Positions 7,773-17,301 are shown, counted from the first letter of the stretch. The stretch is 64,000 nucleotides of DNA from Roseococcus thiosulfatophilus (GCF_017311575.1 NZ_JAFFQY010000022.1:248001-312000); one strand, 5' to 3'. Notes: generated by a model not told the origin, from the sequence alone. Numbers and translations are program-made.

Positions 7773-8746
7773 GCCACCAGCCACAACCGGTCCACCACCA
7801 GGGCGCCGAGCAACAGGAACAGGTAGGAGATGCTGTACTTGAAGCAGCGCTTGGCCGGCACGTCCTGCGTCTGGGACACGCCTTGGGCGTCCTGCGCGTC
7901 GCGCCAGACGGCCCAGGCGTGGCGCAGGAAATTGGCGCCCAGCAGCGCCGCCGCCAGGCCATAGGCCCAGGAGTTGAAGCCCATGAGCCAGGGCACGAGC
8001 GTCAGCGGCACCAGCAGCACGGTGTAGAGTACGACCTGCTTGCGGGTCTCGCGCGCGCCGGAGACCACCGGCAGCATGGGCACGCCCGCGCGCTGATAAT
8101 CCTGGTGCGCCCAGAGCGACAGGGCCCAGAAATGGGGCGGCGTCCACATGAAGATGATGGCGAAGAGCACGAGCGGCAGCGCGTCCACGCTGCCCGTCAC
8201 CGCCACCCAGCCGATGAGCGGCGGGAAGGCGCCGGCCGCGCCGCCGATGACGATGTTCTGCGGCGTGCGGCGCTTCAGCCACATGGTGTAGATGACGACG
8301 TAGAACAGGATGGAACCCGCCAGAACCGCAGCCGCCAGCCAGTTGGTCGCCAAGCCCATCAGCGCGACCGAGCCCACGGCCAGCAGCACGCCATAGGCCA
8401 GCGCGCCATCGGCGCTGATGCGGCCCGAGGGGATGGGCCGCTTCTGCGTGCGCCGCATCACCGCGTCAATGTCGCGGTCATACCACATGTTGATGGCACC
8501 CGCCGCGCCGGCGGCGATGGTGATGCAGAGGATGGCCGTCAGCGCCAGCACCAGCGGCATCTCGCCCACGCCAGGCGCCACCAGCAGCCCCGCCACGCCC
8601 GAATACACGACCAGCGAGAGCACGCGCGGCTTGAGCAGCGTGATCCAGTCCCGCACCTCGGAGCCCATGAGGCCGTCGGCGGCGGGCGCTGATATGGCGA
8701 GGGGGGCTTTCGCCCCCCCCGTTCGGCTCATGGTCGCATCGCTCAT
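7769..8746 (-). CDS. ctaB: Protoheme IX farnesyltransferase
   Basis: A 325-residue UbiA-superfamily prenyltransferase that makes heme O from heme B, the first step towards heme a. The aspartate-rich motif is NMWYDRDIDAVMRRTQKRPI; the second loop motif lies around AHQDYQRAGVPML. About eight to nine membrane helices are visible. The N-terminal 30 residues before WITLLKPRVLSL are polar and variable, as usual. It lies 28 bp after ctaD, on the same strand, and overlaps the CoxF-like gene by 4 bp. Confidence 0.96.
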   Translation of the reverse strand: MSDATMSRTGGAKAPLAISAPAADGLMGSEVRDWITLLKPRVLSLVVYSGVAGLLVAPGVGEMPLVLALTAILCITIAAGAAGAINMWYDRDIDAVMRRTQKRPIPSGRISADGALAYGVLLAVGSVALMGLATNWLAAAVLAGSILFYVVIYTMWLKRRTPQNIVIGGAAGAFPPLIGWVAVTGSVDALPLVLFAIIFMWTPPHFWALSLWAHQDYQRAGVPMLPVVSGARETRKQVVLYTVLLVPLTLVPWLMGFNSWAYGLAAALLGANFLRHAWAVWRDAQDAQGVSQTQDVPAKRCFKYSISYLFLLLGALVVDRLWLVA

Positions 8747-8774
8747 GGCGGGGTCCCGGTTTCAGTTCCCCCGC

Positions 8775-10364
8775 TCAGCGGATGCGGGGCAGTTCGTCAA
8801 ACGTGTGGAAGGGCGGCGGGCTGCTGACCTGCCATTCCAGGGTGGTGGCACCCTCGCCCCAGTAGTTGGGCGCCGCCTGCTCGCCACGGCGGAGCGTGAC
8901 CCACATGACGTAGAAGAAGAACAGGAAGCTCGCGATCGCGATGTAGGAGCCCACCGAGGCGACCATGTTCCACCCCGTCATGGCATCCGGATAATCCGGG
9001 TAGCGCCGCGGCATGCCCTGGTTGCCCAGGAAGTGCATGGGGAAGAAGGTCAGGTTCACGCCCACGAAGGTCAGCCAGAAGTGGATCTTGCCGAGCCGCT
9101 CGGGGTACTGGCGGCCGCTCATCTTGCCGATCCAGTAGTAGATGCCGGCATAGATGCCGAACACCGCACCCAGGCTCAGCACGTAGTGGAAGTGCGCCAC
9201 CACATAATAGGTGTTGTGCAGGATCTGCGTGATACCGGCATTGGCGAGCACCACGCCCGTCACGCCGCCCACGGTGAACAGGAAGATGAAGCCCACCGAG
9301 AACAGCATCGGCGTGTCCATCTTGATGGAGCCGCCCCACATGGTGGCGATCCAGGAGAAGATCTTGATGCCCGTCGGCACGGCGATGACCATGGTCGCGG
9401 CCATGAAGTAGGCGCGCGTGTCCACGTCGATGCCCGAGGTGTACATGTGGTGCGCCCACACCACGAAGCCCACCACGCCGATCGCGACCATGGCGTAGGC
9501 CATGCCGAGATAGCCGAAGACCGGCTTGCGGCTGAAGGTGGAGATGACGTGGCTGACGATGCCGAAGGCCGGCAGGATCATGATGTACACTTCGGGGTGG
9601 CCGAAGAACCAGAACAGGTGCTGGAACAGCACCGGGTCACCGCCGCCGGCCGGGTCGAAGAAGGCCGTGCCGAAGTTGCGGTCCGTGATCAGCATGGTGA
9701 TGGCGCCGCCCAGCACGGGCACGGCCAGCAGCAGCAGGAAGGCCGTCACCAGCATGGACCACACGAACAGCGGCATCTTGTGCAGCGTCATGCCCGGGGC
9801 GCGCATGTTGAAGATGGTCGTGATGAAGTTGGCCGCGCCCAGGATCGAGCTGGCGCCCGCCAGGTGCAGCGCGAACAGCGCCATGTCCATGGCCGGGCCG
9901 GGCTGGTAGGTGCTGTCCGACAGGGGCGGATAGATGGTCCAGCCCGCGCCGGCGCCGCCGCCCACGAAGAGGCTGCCGCCCAGCAGCAGGAAGGCCGGCA
10001 CCAGCAGCCAGAAGCTGATGTTGTTCAGCCGCGGGAAGGCCATGTCCGGCGCGCCGATCATGATGGGCACGAACCAGTTGCCGAAGCCGCCGATCAGCGC
10101 CGGCATGATCACGAAGAACACCATGATCAGCCCGTGGGCCGACACATAGGCGTTCCACATCTGCCCATCGGCGAAGATCTGCAGGCCCGGGGACTGCAGT
10201 TCGAGACGCATCAGGAAGGACAGCCCCACGCCGACCAGCGCGGCGAAGAGCGAGAAGATGATGTAGAGGGTGCCGATATCCTTGTGGTTCGTGCTGAACA
10301 GCCAGCGATTCACAAAGTTCGGCTTGTGGTCGTCATGACCATGCGCGTCCGCAGCATATGCCAT
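8775..10364 (-). CDS. ctaD: Cytochrome c oxidase subunit I
   Basis: A 529-residue catalytic subunit of aa3-type oxidase. It carries [17 protein letters not shown] (CuB histidine and the cross-linked tyrosine), WAHHMYTSG (CuB histidine pair) and [15 protein letters not shown] (heme a and a3 ligands). Twelve membrane helices are expected. The start at 10364 follows AAGGCGACC. It is preceded by ctaC by 33 bp and followed by ctaB. The protein reduces oxygen to water at the heme a3-CuB centre and pumps protons. Confidence 0.98.
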   Translation of the reverse strand: MAYAADAHGHDDHKPNFVNRWLFSTNHKDIGTLYIIFSLFAALVGVGLSFLMRLELQSPGLQIFADGQMWNAYVSAHGLIMVFFVIMPALIGGFGNWFVPIMIGAPDMAFPRLNNISFWLLVPAFLLLGGSLFVGGGAGAGWTIYPPLSDSTYQPGPAMDMALFALHLAGASSILGAANFITTIFNMRAPGMTLHKMPLFVWSMLVTAFLLLLAVPVLGGAITMLITDRNFGTAFFDPAGGGDPVLFQHLFWFFGHPEVYIMILPAFGIVSHVISTFSRKPVFGYLGMAYAMVAIGVVGFVVWAHHMYTSGIDVDTRAYFMAATMVIAVPTGIKIFSWIATMWGGSIKMDTPMLFSVGFIFLFTVGGVTGVVLANAGITQILHNTYYVVAHFHYVLSLGAVFGIYAGIYYWIGKMSGRQYPERLGKIHFWLTFVGVNLTFFPMHFLGNQGMPRRYPDYPDAMTGWNMVASVGSYIAIASFLFFFYVMWVTLRRGEQAAPNYWGEGATTLEWQVSSPPPFHTFDELPRIR

Positions 10365-10397
10365 TGTCCGGTCGCCTTTCTCTCTCTCAGCCTGCGG

Positions 10398-11291
10398 TCA
10401 CTGCTGGGCCGCTGCGGTACGGATGGGGTTGGCGGCGGGCATCGCAAGAGCCGGCGCGTTGTTCCCCGGAATGGTGTGGGCGAAGCGCGTGCGCGCGGCC
10501 TCGGCCCAGGCGTTGAATTCCTCCTGGGGCACGGCGCGGATCACGATCGGCATGAACCAATGGTTCGTGCCGCAGATCTGGTTGCACTGGCCATAGAAGG
10601 TGCCGGGGCGGTCGGCGCGCATCCAGGTCTCGAGCGTACGGCCCGGGATGTTGTAGCGCTGCACGCCCAGCGAGGGGATGAAGAAGCTGTGGATCACGTC
10701 GGCGCCCTGGGTCAGCACGCGCACGGTGGCGCCCACGGGGATCAGCAGCGGCTCGTCCACTTCCAGGTTGCGGAACTGGCCGGGCGTCAGGTCCTCGTCG
10801 AAGACCGGGCGGCTGTCGAAGGCGAAGTTGCCGTGGTCCGGCATCCGGTAGTTCCAGTACCACTGGTGGCCGGTCACGTTGATCGTGAAGTCGGCGTCGC
10901 GCGCGCGGTCCTGGTAGTAGATCAGCCGGAAGGACGGGATGGCGATGACCACCAGGATCAGCACCGGGACGACCGTCCACGCGATTTCCAGGCCGGTGTG
11001 GTGGCTGGTCCGCGACGGCACCGGGTTGCGATTGGCGTTGTAGCGCCAGATGCACCAGGCCAGCAGCAGCGCCACGAAGATCGTGATCGCCACGATGATG
11101 TTGAACACCAGCGTGTTGAAGTCGCCGATGGCGTCCTTGATGGGACCGCCCGAGGTCTGCAGACCCATGCCCCACGGCACGGGGGCGCCGACCATCGGCT
11201 CCGTCGCCGGGGCCGTCTGCGCGAATGCGTTGCCGGCGCCTGCCAGAAGCACCGCCGCCATCATGATGATTCGTCCTATACGCCCAATCAC
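10398..11291 (-). CDS. ctaC: Cytochrome c oxidase subunit II
   Basis: About 297 residues. It has a signal peptide ending at FAQ, two membrane helices (VFNIIVAITIFVALLLAW and AWTVVPVLILVVIAIPSF) and a periplasmic cupredoxin domain with the CuA motif CNQICGTNHWFMP. It accepts electrons from cytochrome c. The start is uncertain: the open frame extends about 50 residues further upstream without family similarity. I favour the GTG at 11291 because AAGG lies 8 bases before it and it supplies Arg residues ahead of the signal helix. GTG at 11300 or ATG at 11264 are alternatives. Confidence 0.93.
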   Translation of the reverse strand: MIGRIGRIIMMAAVLLAGAGNAFAQTAPATEPMVGAPVPWGMGLQTSGGPIKDAIGDFNTLVFNIIVAITIFVALLLAWCIWRYNANRNPVPSRTSHHTGLEIAWTVVPVLILVVIAIPSFRLIYYQDRARDADFTINVTGHQWYWNYRMPDHGNFAFDSRPVFDEDLTPGQFRNLEVDEPLLIPVGATVRVLTQGADVIHSFFIPSLGVQRYNIPGRTLETWMRADRPGTFYGQCNQICGTNHWFMPIVIRAVPQEEFNAWAEAARTRFAHTIPGNNAPALAMPAANPIRTAAAQQ

Positions 11292-11422
11292 GCGCCGCAC
11301 CTTGCCCTCGAACCTGGAGACAGACCCTGCTGGGGGCGCTGTCCGGCAGCCCCATGGCCGCCTTTTTGCGCGCCTGCCCGCGGCATCTTTCCCGAAGGTC
11401 CCGTACCCGGCAGGGCGGCCGG

Positions 11423-11451
11423 ACCATAGTCTCCGGCCCAAGGCGCGGCAA
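11423..11451 (-). promoter_or_regulatory. Candidate promoter of the cta operon
   Basis: On the minus strand TTGCCG (11451-11446) and TATGGT (11428-11423) are separated by 17 bases. Each matches the sigma-70-type consensus at four of six positions. It lies in the 201-bp gap between the ArsR gene and ctaC, about 130 bp before the ctaC start. This is a visual prediction. Confidence 0.35.
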
Positions 11452-11492
11452 GGGTCAGCGTGCGCTTATGGGCCGGTTCCGCGCGGTTTCCG

Positions 11493-11819
11493 TCAGCCCG
11501 GCTCGATCTCGCCCTCGACCTCCTCGGCCACATGGTCCGCCATGTCGGTCAGCATCGAGCGGATGTGCGGGTCGCCCACCACGTAGAACACCATCCGCCC
11601 CCGCCGGTCCGCCTGCAGAAGCCGCGCCGCGCGCAGCAGGCGCAGGTGGTGGGAGACGAGGCTGGCCGAGATTTCCAGCCGTTCCGCCATGGCGCCCACC
11701 GAAGCCGGTTCGTCCAGGCAGGCCATGATGATCTTGAGGCGCGTGGGGTCGCTCATCAGGCGGAACATTTCCGCGAGCTCGACCACCTCATCCTCATTGA
11801 TGCGCAGCCTTGCCTTCAT
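11493..11819 (-). CDS. ArsR/SmtB-family metal-sensing repressor
   Basis: A 108-residue winged-helix repressor. The recognition-helix region is ISASLVSHHLRLLRAARLL and the wing is RRGRMVFYVV. The C-terminal helix holds DPH(10 residues)HVAE, exactly the D-x-H-x10-H-x2-E pattern of the alpha-5 zinc/cobalt site of SmtB, CzrA and ZiaR. There is only one cysteine, so an ArsR-type thiol site is absent. It is divergent from a metal-binding protein gene across 98 bp. Known alpha-5 sensors release DNA when metal binds, which is unexpected next to an importer. GGAGG precedes the ATG at 11819. Confidence 0.9.
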   Translation of the reverse strand: MKARLRINEDEVVELAEMFRLMSDPTRLKIIMACLDEPASVGAMAERLEISASLVSHHLRLLRAARLLQADRRGRMVFYVVGDPHIRSMLTDMADHVAEEVEGEIEPG

Positions 11820-11884
11820 GCCAACCGCGCCTCCAACGCGACTCCAGCCTTGACGTTTCCGCGTGCCGGCGCAACATGCATCGC

Positions 11885-11911
11885 TAATATCTTGATTTTA
11901 AACGGATAAAT
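11885..11911. promoter_or_regulatory. AT-rich divergent promoter/operator patch
   Basis: A 27-base AT-rich island in a GC-rich intergenic region between the ArsR gene and the metal-binding protein gene. It contains a -10-like TAATAT (11885-11890) for the plus strand and weak symmetry, ATATC (11887-11891) with GATAAAT (11905-11911). It is the natural place for the repressor operator, but no clean SmtB-type palindrome is visible. Confidence 0.4.
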
Positions 11912-11917
11912 GAAGAC

Positions 11918-12871
11918 ATGAACAGCTATGCAGCTATTGGGCGCAGGGCGCTGCTCACCGCCGGCACGCTGCTCGCCACCCCCGCCCTGGCCCAGCGCGG
12001 CCCCCGGCCCACCCTGCTCGCCACCACCGGCATGGTGGGCGACCTCGTGCGCGGCGTGGCCGGCGAGGGCTTCAACGTCGAGACGTTGATCGGCGAGGGC
12101 GTGGACCCCCACCTCTTCCGCCCCACCCGCAACGACGTGGCCCGTCTGCTGCGGGCCGATGCCGTCTTCTACAACGGCCACCGGCTGGAAGGCCGCATGA
12201 CCGAGGTGCTGGAACGCGCCGCCGCCCAGGGCCGGCCCATCCTGGCGGTGGCCGAGACCCTGCCGCGCGAGCGCCTTCGCCCCAATGAGGACTACCCCGA
12301 CGCCGCGGACCCGCATGTCTGGATGGACCCCACCCTCTGGGCCGAGTGCGCGCCCGCCGTGGCCCAGACCCTGAACCGGCTGCGCCCGGGCGAGGATTTC
12401 CGCCGCGGCGTCGAGGCCATCCGGATGCGCCTGTCCCGCCTCGACGCCTATGCGCGCGAGGTGCTGGCCCCCATCCCGGCCGCCTCCCGCGTGCTGCTGA
12501 CGGCGCATGACGCCTTCGCCTATTTCGGCGCCCGCTACGAGCTGGAGGTCGAGAGCATCCAGGGCCTTTCCACCGAGGCGGAGGCGAGCCTCGCCAACAT
12601 CGAAGCCATGGTCCGCCTGATCGTGGAGCGCCGCATCCCAGCCGTCTTCGCCGAAAGCTCCGTGCCGGACCGCGCCGTGCGCGCGCTGATCGAGGGCGCG
12701 GGCGCGCGCGGGCAGCGTCTTGCCATGGGCGGCGTTTTGTATTCCGACTCGATGGGACGCCCAGGCACCTACACCGGCACCTATGAGGGCATGATGGACC
12801 ACAACATCACCACCATCGCGCGCGCGCTGGGGGGCAATCCGCCGCCGCGCGGCCTGAACAACCGGCTGTGA
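11918..12871 (+). CDS. Metal ABC transporter substrate-binding protein (Mn/Zn family)
   Basis: A 317-residue periplasmic cluster A-I binding protein. The leader MNSYAAIGRRALLTAGTLLA contains a twin-arginine GRRALL, so Tat export is possible. DPHLF and DPHVWMDP supply two histidine ligands, FAESSVPD a glutamate, and GVLYSDSMG the aspartate. GLSTEAEASLANIEAM is typical of the Mn/Fe or Zn/Mn group (TroA, MntC, SitA), and there is no ZnuA-like His-rich loop. This and the two-permease layout favour manganese, though zinc cannot be excluded. Its stop overlaps the ATPase GTG start. Confidence 0.9.
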   Translation: MNSYAAIGRRALLTAGTLLATPALAQRGPRPTLLATTGMVGDLVRGVAGEGFNVETLIGEGVDPHLFRPTRNDVARLLRADAVFYNGHRLEGRMTEVLERAAAQGRPILAVAETLPRERLRPNEDYPDAADPHVWMDPTLWAECAPAVAQTLNRLRPGEDFRRGVEAIRMRLSRLDAYAREVLAPIPAASRVLLTAHDAFAYFGARYELEVESIQGLSTEAEASLANIEAMVRLIVERRIPAVFAESSVPDRAVRALIEGAGARGQRLAMGGVLYSDSMGRPGTYTGTYEGMMDHNITTIARALGGNPPPRGLNNRL

Positions 12872-13608
12872 GCGCCCCCCCGGTCGAGATCCAGGGCCTC
12901 ACCGTCCGCTATGGCGAGCGGCCCGCGCTGACCGGCGTGAACTGGACGGCGGCGCCTGGGCTGACCGCCATCCTCGGCCCCAATGGCGCGGGGAAATCCA
13001 CTTTGCTCAAGGCCGCGCTAGGCCTGATCCCAGCCGCCGAGGGCCAGGTGCGCTTCTTCGGCCTGCCGCTGGAGCAGGCGCGCCCGCGCCTGGCCTACCT
13101 GCCGCAGCGCGCCAGCGTGGACTGGGATTTTCCGGCCAGCGCGCTGGATGTGGTGGCCATGGCCCGCCTGCCCCGCACCCGCTGGTTCGGCCGCCTGCCG
13201 CGGGCGGAGCGCGAGGCGGCCCGCGCCGCGCTCGCCGCCGTCGGCATGGCGGATTTCGCCGACCGGCAGATCGGCCGGCTCTCGGGCGGGCAGCAGCAGC
13301 GGGTGTTCCTCGCGCGGGCCCTCGCGCAGGAGGCCGATCTTTTCCTGATGGACGAACCGCTCGCCGCCGTGGACGTGGTGACGGAGCAGACCATCCTCGC
13401 CGTGCTGCACGGCCTTGTCCGGGCCGGAAAGTCGGTGCTGATGGTCCATCATGACCTCTCGCTGGTGCAGGCGCATTTCGACCAGGTGCTGATCCTGGCC
13501 GGGCGCGTGGTCGGCGCCGGTCCGGTGGCCGAGGCCTTCACCGAACCCGCCATCGCCCGCGCCTTCGGTGGCCTGCCCGGCCGCACCCCCACCGAGGCGG
13601 CGGCGTGA
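12868..13608 (+). CDS. Metal ABC transporter ATP-binding protein
   Basis: A 246-residue ATPase of the metal-importer group. Walker A is GPNGAGKST (about residues 38-46), the signature is LSGGQQQRV, Walker B is LFLMDEP and the switch histidine is in MVHHDLS. It starts with GTG overlapping the preceding stop (GTGA) and its own stop overlaps the GTG of the first permease, so the four importer genes are translationally linked. Confidence 0.95.
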   Translation: MSAPPVEIQGLTVRYGERPALTGVNWTAAPGLTAILGPNGAGKSTLLKAALGLIPAAEGQVRFFGLPLEQARPRLAYLPQRASVDWDFPASALDVVAMARLPRTRWFGRLPRAEREAARAALAAVGMADFADRQIGRLSGGQQQRVFLARALAQEADLFLMDEPLAAVDVVTEQTILAVLHGLVRAGKSVLMVHHDLSLVQAHFDQVLILAGRVVGAGPVAEAFTEPAIARAFGGLPGRTPTEAAA

Positions 13609-14444
13609 TCGGCCACAACACGCTGGTGGTGCTGCTGGGCTGCGCGGCGCTGGGCGTGGCGGCGGGCGTGGTGGGCAGCTTCGCCCTGCTGCGCGGCCGC
13701 GCCCTGCTGGCCGACGCGATCGGCCATGCGGCGCTGCCCGGCGTGGTGCTGGCCGCCATGATCGTCTCGCTGCTGGGCGGCGAGAGCCGCGCGCTGGCGC
13801 CGCTGCTGCTGGGCGCGGCATTGACCGGCGTGCTGGGTCTGCTGGCGCTGCGGCGGTTGACGGCGTCTGGCCGCATCCGGCCCGATGCGGCCATCGCCGT
13901 GGTGCTGTCTTCCTTCTATGCGCTGGGCACGGTGGGTCTTTCCATCGCCCAGACCCTGCCGGGCGTGGCCCAGGCCGGGCTGTCCAGCTTCATCCTGGGC
14001 CAGGCGGCCACCTTGACCGAGAGCGACGCCATCCTGGCCGGCGCCCTGGCGCTGGGCTGCGTGGCGGTGGCAGTGGCCCTGTTCCAGCCCCTGCGCGCCC
14101 TGTGTTTCGACGAGGCCTTCGCCCGCGCCCAGGGCCTGCCGGTGCGGGCGCTCGATCTCACCTTGCTCGGCCTGCTGCTGGCCGTCTGCGTGGCGGGGTT
14201 GCCGGCGGTCGGGCTGGTGCTGGTGGTGGCGCTGCTGGTGGTGCCGGCCGCCGCCGCCCGGCTGCTGGCGGGGCGGCTGCCGGGCATGCTGGCCTTGGCC
14301 GCGCTGTTCGGCGCGGTGGCGGGGGCGGGGGGCGCGCTGGTCTCCACCCGCTTCGCCAGCATCCCGACCGGGGCGGCGGTGGTGCTGGGGGGGCTGGTGC
14401 TCTTCGCGGGCGCGCTGGGTGTCTCGCGGATGCGGCGCGCATGA
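13605..14444 (+). CDS. Metal ABC transporter permease, first subunit
   Basis: A 279-residue membrane protein of the ABC-3 family with about eight helices. LLRGRALLADAIGHAALPGV matches the conserved ADAlsHa region of SitC/MntB-type permeases, and VALLVVPAAAARLL is the usual second signature. The GTG at 13605 overlaps the ATPase stop. Two adjacent, non-identical permease genes suggest a heterodimeric channel as in SitABCD and TroABCD. Confidence 0.93.
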   Translation: MIGHNTLVVLLGCAALGVAAGVVGSFALLRGRALLADAIGHAALPGVVLAAMIVSLLGGESRALAPLLLGAALTGVLGLLALRRLTASGRIRPDAAIAVVLSSFYALGTVGLSIAQTLPGVAQAGLSSFILGQAATLTESDAILAGALALGCVAVAVALFQPLRALCFDEAFARAQGLPVRALDLTLLGLLLAVCVAGLPAVGLVLVVALLVVPAAAARLLAGRLPGMLALAALFGAVAGAGGALVSTRFASIPTGAAVVLGGLVLFAGALGVSRMRRA

Positions 14445-15346
14445 CGGATTTCCTTCGCCTCGACTTCGCGGCGCTGCTGGCCGCCATGCTGGCGGGCGGC
14501 ACCTGCGGGTTGCTGGGCAGTTTCCTGGTGCTGCGGCGGGAAAGCCTGCTGGGCGATGCCCTCTCCCATGCCGTGCTGCCCGGCATCGTGGTCGGCTTCG
14601 CGCTGACCGGGCTGCGCAGCGCCTGGCCCATGTTGCTGGGGGCGCTGGGCGCGGCATTGCTGGCCACCGTCGCCATCACCTGGATCCGGCGCGCGGCGCG
14701 GCTGGAGGCGGGGGCGGCCACGGGCCTGGTCTTCACCGGCTTCTTCGCCCTGGGCCTGGTGCTGCTGGAGGTGACGGGCGCGCGCAATGCCGACCTCGAC
14801 ATTGATTGCGTGCTGTTCGGGCAGCTGGAAACCCTGGTCTGGCTGGAGGCGGCTGGCCTGGCCTCGCTGCTGGACCCCGCGGCGCTGGCCGGATTGCCGC
14901 GTCAGCTCGGCCTGCTGGCGGGGGTGGCGCTGGCGGCCTGCCTGTTCGTGGCGGCGTTTTGGCGGCCCTTGAAGCTGCTCTGCTTCGACCCGGACTTCGC
15001 CCGCAGCCTGGGCCTGCGCGTGGGGCGCTGGGAAATCCTGCTGAACCTGATGATCGCCGCCGCCGCCGTCGCCGCCTTCGAGGCGGTGGGCAGCATCCTG
15101 GTCATCGCGCTGCTGGTCTGCCCCGCCGCCGCCCTGCGCCTGATGACCGACCGCTACGCCGTGCAGGTCTGGGGCGGAGCCGCGCTGGGGGCCGGGCTGG
15201 GGGCGGCGGGCGTGCTGTTGGCCGGGCCGCTGCCGGCCGCGCTGGGGCTGGATTTCGCGCTCAGCGCGGCCGGGCTGATCGGCACGCTGGCGGGGCTGAC
15301 GGTGGCCGTCGCCCTTCAGCGCCGGCGCCGCTTCCAGGCCCTGTAG
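14441..15346 (+). CDS. Metal ABC transporter permease, second subunit
   Basis: A 301-residue ABC-3 permease, second of the pair. LRRESLLGDALSHAVLPGIV and VIALLVCPAAALRLMTDR match the family signatures. The ATG at 14441 overlaps the preceding stop (ATGA). It ends inside a 31-bp tail-to-tail overlap with the DedA gene. It forms the channel with the first permease for Mn or Zn uptake. Confidence 0.93.
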   Translation: MTDFLRLDFAALLAAMLAGGTCGLLGSFLVLRRESLLGDALSHAVLPGIVVGFALTGLRSAWPMLLGALGAALLATVAITWIRRAARLEAGAATGLVFTGFFALGLVLLEVTGARNADLDIDCVLFGQLETLVWLEAAGLASLLDPAALAGLPRQLGLLAGVALAACLFVAAFWRPLKLLCFDPDFARSLGLRVGRWEILLNLMIAAAAVAAFEAVGSILVIALLVCPAAALRLMTDRYAVQVWGGAALGAGLGAAGVLLAGPLPAALGLDFALSAAGLIGTLAGLTVAVALQRRRRFQAL

Positions 15347-15921
15347 CCATAGAAGACCAGCAGCAGCGCGCCCACGCCCACGAAGATCTTGCCCGCGCCG
15401 CCGATGCTTTCCTCGATGCGGGTGTAGGCGTCCTCCAGCATGTAGCCCAGCAGCGCCAGGCCACCGACCCAGAGGAAGGTTCCGGCCAGCGTCCAGGCAT
15501 AGAAGATGTGGCGCGGCATCTCGATCAGCCCGGCCGGCACCGAAATCAGCGTGCGGATGCCGGGCATCATCCGTCCGATGAAGACCGCCATGGGGCCCCA
15601 GCGGCGCAGCGCGGATTCGGCGGCATCCAAATCCTCGCGCGTCACCCCGGCATAGCGGCCGAAGCGTTCGCAGAAGCGCTTGGCGCGCTCGGCGCCGAAG
15701 GCGCGGGCCAGCTCGAACCAGAGCGCATTCCCCAGCACCGTGCCCGCGACACCGGCGATGACGACGCCGGTCAGCGACAATTCCCCGCGCGCGGCGGCGA
15801 AGCCGGCGAAGGGCATGATGAGTTCCGATGGCAGGGGCGGAAACAGGTTCTCCAGGAACATGAGCGCCAGCACGCCGGCATAGCCCGCCGCCGATACCCA
15901 TTCCGTGATCAGGTCCACCAT
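15316..15921 (-). CDS. DedA family membrane protein
   Basis: A 201-residue inner-membrane protein of the DedA/VTT superfamily. LENLFPPLPSELIMPFAGFAA and VFIGRMMPGIRTLISVPAG are the two re-entrant motifs, with the conserved Glu and the GR..P..R arginines. Family members flip undecaprenyl phosphate or phospholipids and influence proton motive force and envelope stress; which applies here is unknown. It is transcribed towards the metal importer, overlapping it by 31 bp. Confidence 0.92.
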   Translation of the reverse strand: MVDLITEWVSAAGYAGVLALMFLENLFPPLPSELIMPFAGFAAARGELSLTGVVIAGVAGTVLGNALWFELARAFGAERAKRFCERFGRYAGVTREDLDAAESALRRWGPMAVFIGRMMPGIRTLISVPAGLIEMPRHIFYAWTLAGTFLWVGGLALLGYMLEDAYTRIEESIGGAGKIFVGVGALLLVFYGYRAWKRRRR

Positions 15922-16068
15922 GGGCGCGGCGTCCAGGCCATGCGGCGTTCGCTTGTGCTCACGCCGCCTAGCCTACCTTTCTGAGAGGATGATTCAGCGT
16001 TTTCGGCGATTCCGCCTCAACGCACCATGCTCTAGCACGGGCGGGGCAGGGCGGCCATAAACCGGCCG

Positions 16069-17301
16069 ATGTCCGCTTCACCCGCCCGCCGCGCCGCCTC
16101 CCATCTTCTTGAAACCGTCCTGGAGGCCCAGCGCCCCCTGGAGGAGGCGCTGGACGGCGTGCCCCCCATGGACCCGCGGGACAAGGCCGCCGGCCACCGC
16201 ATCGCCGCCGCCGTGCTGCGCCGCCTGGGCAGCCTGGACGCGGCGATGGAGCCCTGGTTGCGCCGCGCGCCCCCGGCCCCCGCGCTGCGCGCGCTGCGCA
16301 TCGGCGCGGCCGAACTGCTGCTGCTGGGCACGCCGCCCCATGCGGCCGTGGCCTCGGCGGTGTCGCTGGCCCCGCGCCCGCTCGCCGGGCTGGTCAATGC
16401 CGTGCTGCGCCGCCTGGCCGAGGCCGGGCCGGCCGCGCTGGAGGGCCTCGACGCCGAACGGCTGGACACGCCGCCCTGGCTCTGGGCCGCCTGGCACGCC
16501 GCCCATGGCGAGGATGTGCGCGCCATCGCCGCCGCGCACCGGGTGGAGGCGCCGCTGGACCTCAGCCTGCGCCCCGGCGCGGCCCTGCCCGAGGGCGCCA
16601 CCCTGCTGCCCACCGGCACGGCCCGCCTGCCCGCCGGCACACGCATCACCGAATTGCCCGGCTTCGCCGAGGGCGATTTCTGGGCCCAGGACATGGCGGC
16701 CGCCCTGCCGGCCCGGCTGCTGGCCGCGCGCGAGGGCGAGCATGTGGCCGACCTCTGTGCCGCCCCCGGCGGCAAGACCGCGCAACTGGCCCTGACCGGC
16801 GCCCGCGTGGTGGCGGTGGAGCGCGACAGTGCCCGCATGGGAAGGCTGCGCGAGAACATGCTGCGGCTGCGCATCACGCCCGAGCTGGTCTGCGAGGACG
16901 CCGCCCGCTGGCAGCCCGCCGCGCCGCTCGACGCCGTGCTGCTGGACGCGCCCTGCACCGCCACCGGCACCATACGCCGCCATCCCGACCTGCCGCATCT
17001 GCGCCGGCCGAAGGATGTGACGAAGCTGGCGCAGGAACAGCGCCGCCTGCTGCACGCCGCCGCGCGGATGCTGCGGCCGGGCGGGCGGATGGTGTTCGCC
17101 ACCTGCTCGCTCCAGGCCGAGGAGGGCGAGGCGCATCTGGCCGCCCTGCCCGAGGGGATGCGCCTGGACCCCATCCGCGCCGAGGAGTTGCCGGGGCTGG
17201 AGGGCTGCATCACCCCCCAGGGCGCGCTGCGGACCCGCCCCGATCAGGGGCCGGAGGGCGGGATGGACGGGTTCTTCGCGATGCGGCTGGTCAGGGGTTA
17301 G
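16069..17301 (+). CDS. rsmB: 16S rRNA m5C967 methyltransferase (RsmB-like)
   Basis: A 410-residue RNA (cytosine-5) methyltransferase. The N-terminal NusB-like helical region (RRAASHLLETVLEAQRPLEE) marks RsmB. The C-terminal Rossmann domain carries LCAAPGGKTAQLA for SAM binding, the catalytic cysteine in DAPCTATG and the release cysteine in ATCSLQ. It modifies C967 of 16S rRNA before subunit assembly. A 147-bp gap upstream holds its promoter; nothing else is recognisable there. A REP-like palindrome follows the stop. Confidence 0.9.
   Translation: MSASPARRAASHLLETVLEAQRPLEEALDGVPPMDPRDKAAGHRIAAAVLRRLGSLDAAMEPWLRRAPPAPALRALRIGAAELLLLGTPPHAAVASAVSLAPRPLAGLVNAVLRRLAEAGPAALEGLDAERLDTPPWLWAAWHAAHGEDVRAIAAAHRVEAPLDLSLRPGAALPEGATLLPTGTARLPAGTRITELPGFAEGDFWAQDMAAALPARLLAAREGEHVADLCAAPGGKTAQLALTGARVVAVERDSARMGRLRENMLRLRITPELVCEDAARWQPAAPLDAVLLDAPCTATGTIRRHPDLPHLRRPKDVTKLAQEQRRLLHAAARMLRPGGRMVFATCSLQAEEGEAHLAALPEGMRLDPIRAEELPGLEGCITPQGALRTRPDQGPEGGMDGFFAMRLVRG

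Noticed and set aside
8418-11429. A 1003-codon open frame on the plus strand over the cytochrome oxidase genes
   Set aside because: It is a shadow of ctaB, ctaD and ctaC on the minus strand. Its translation is low-complexity His/Gly/Arg-rich and has no family motifs; long antisense frames are common in such GC-rich DNA.
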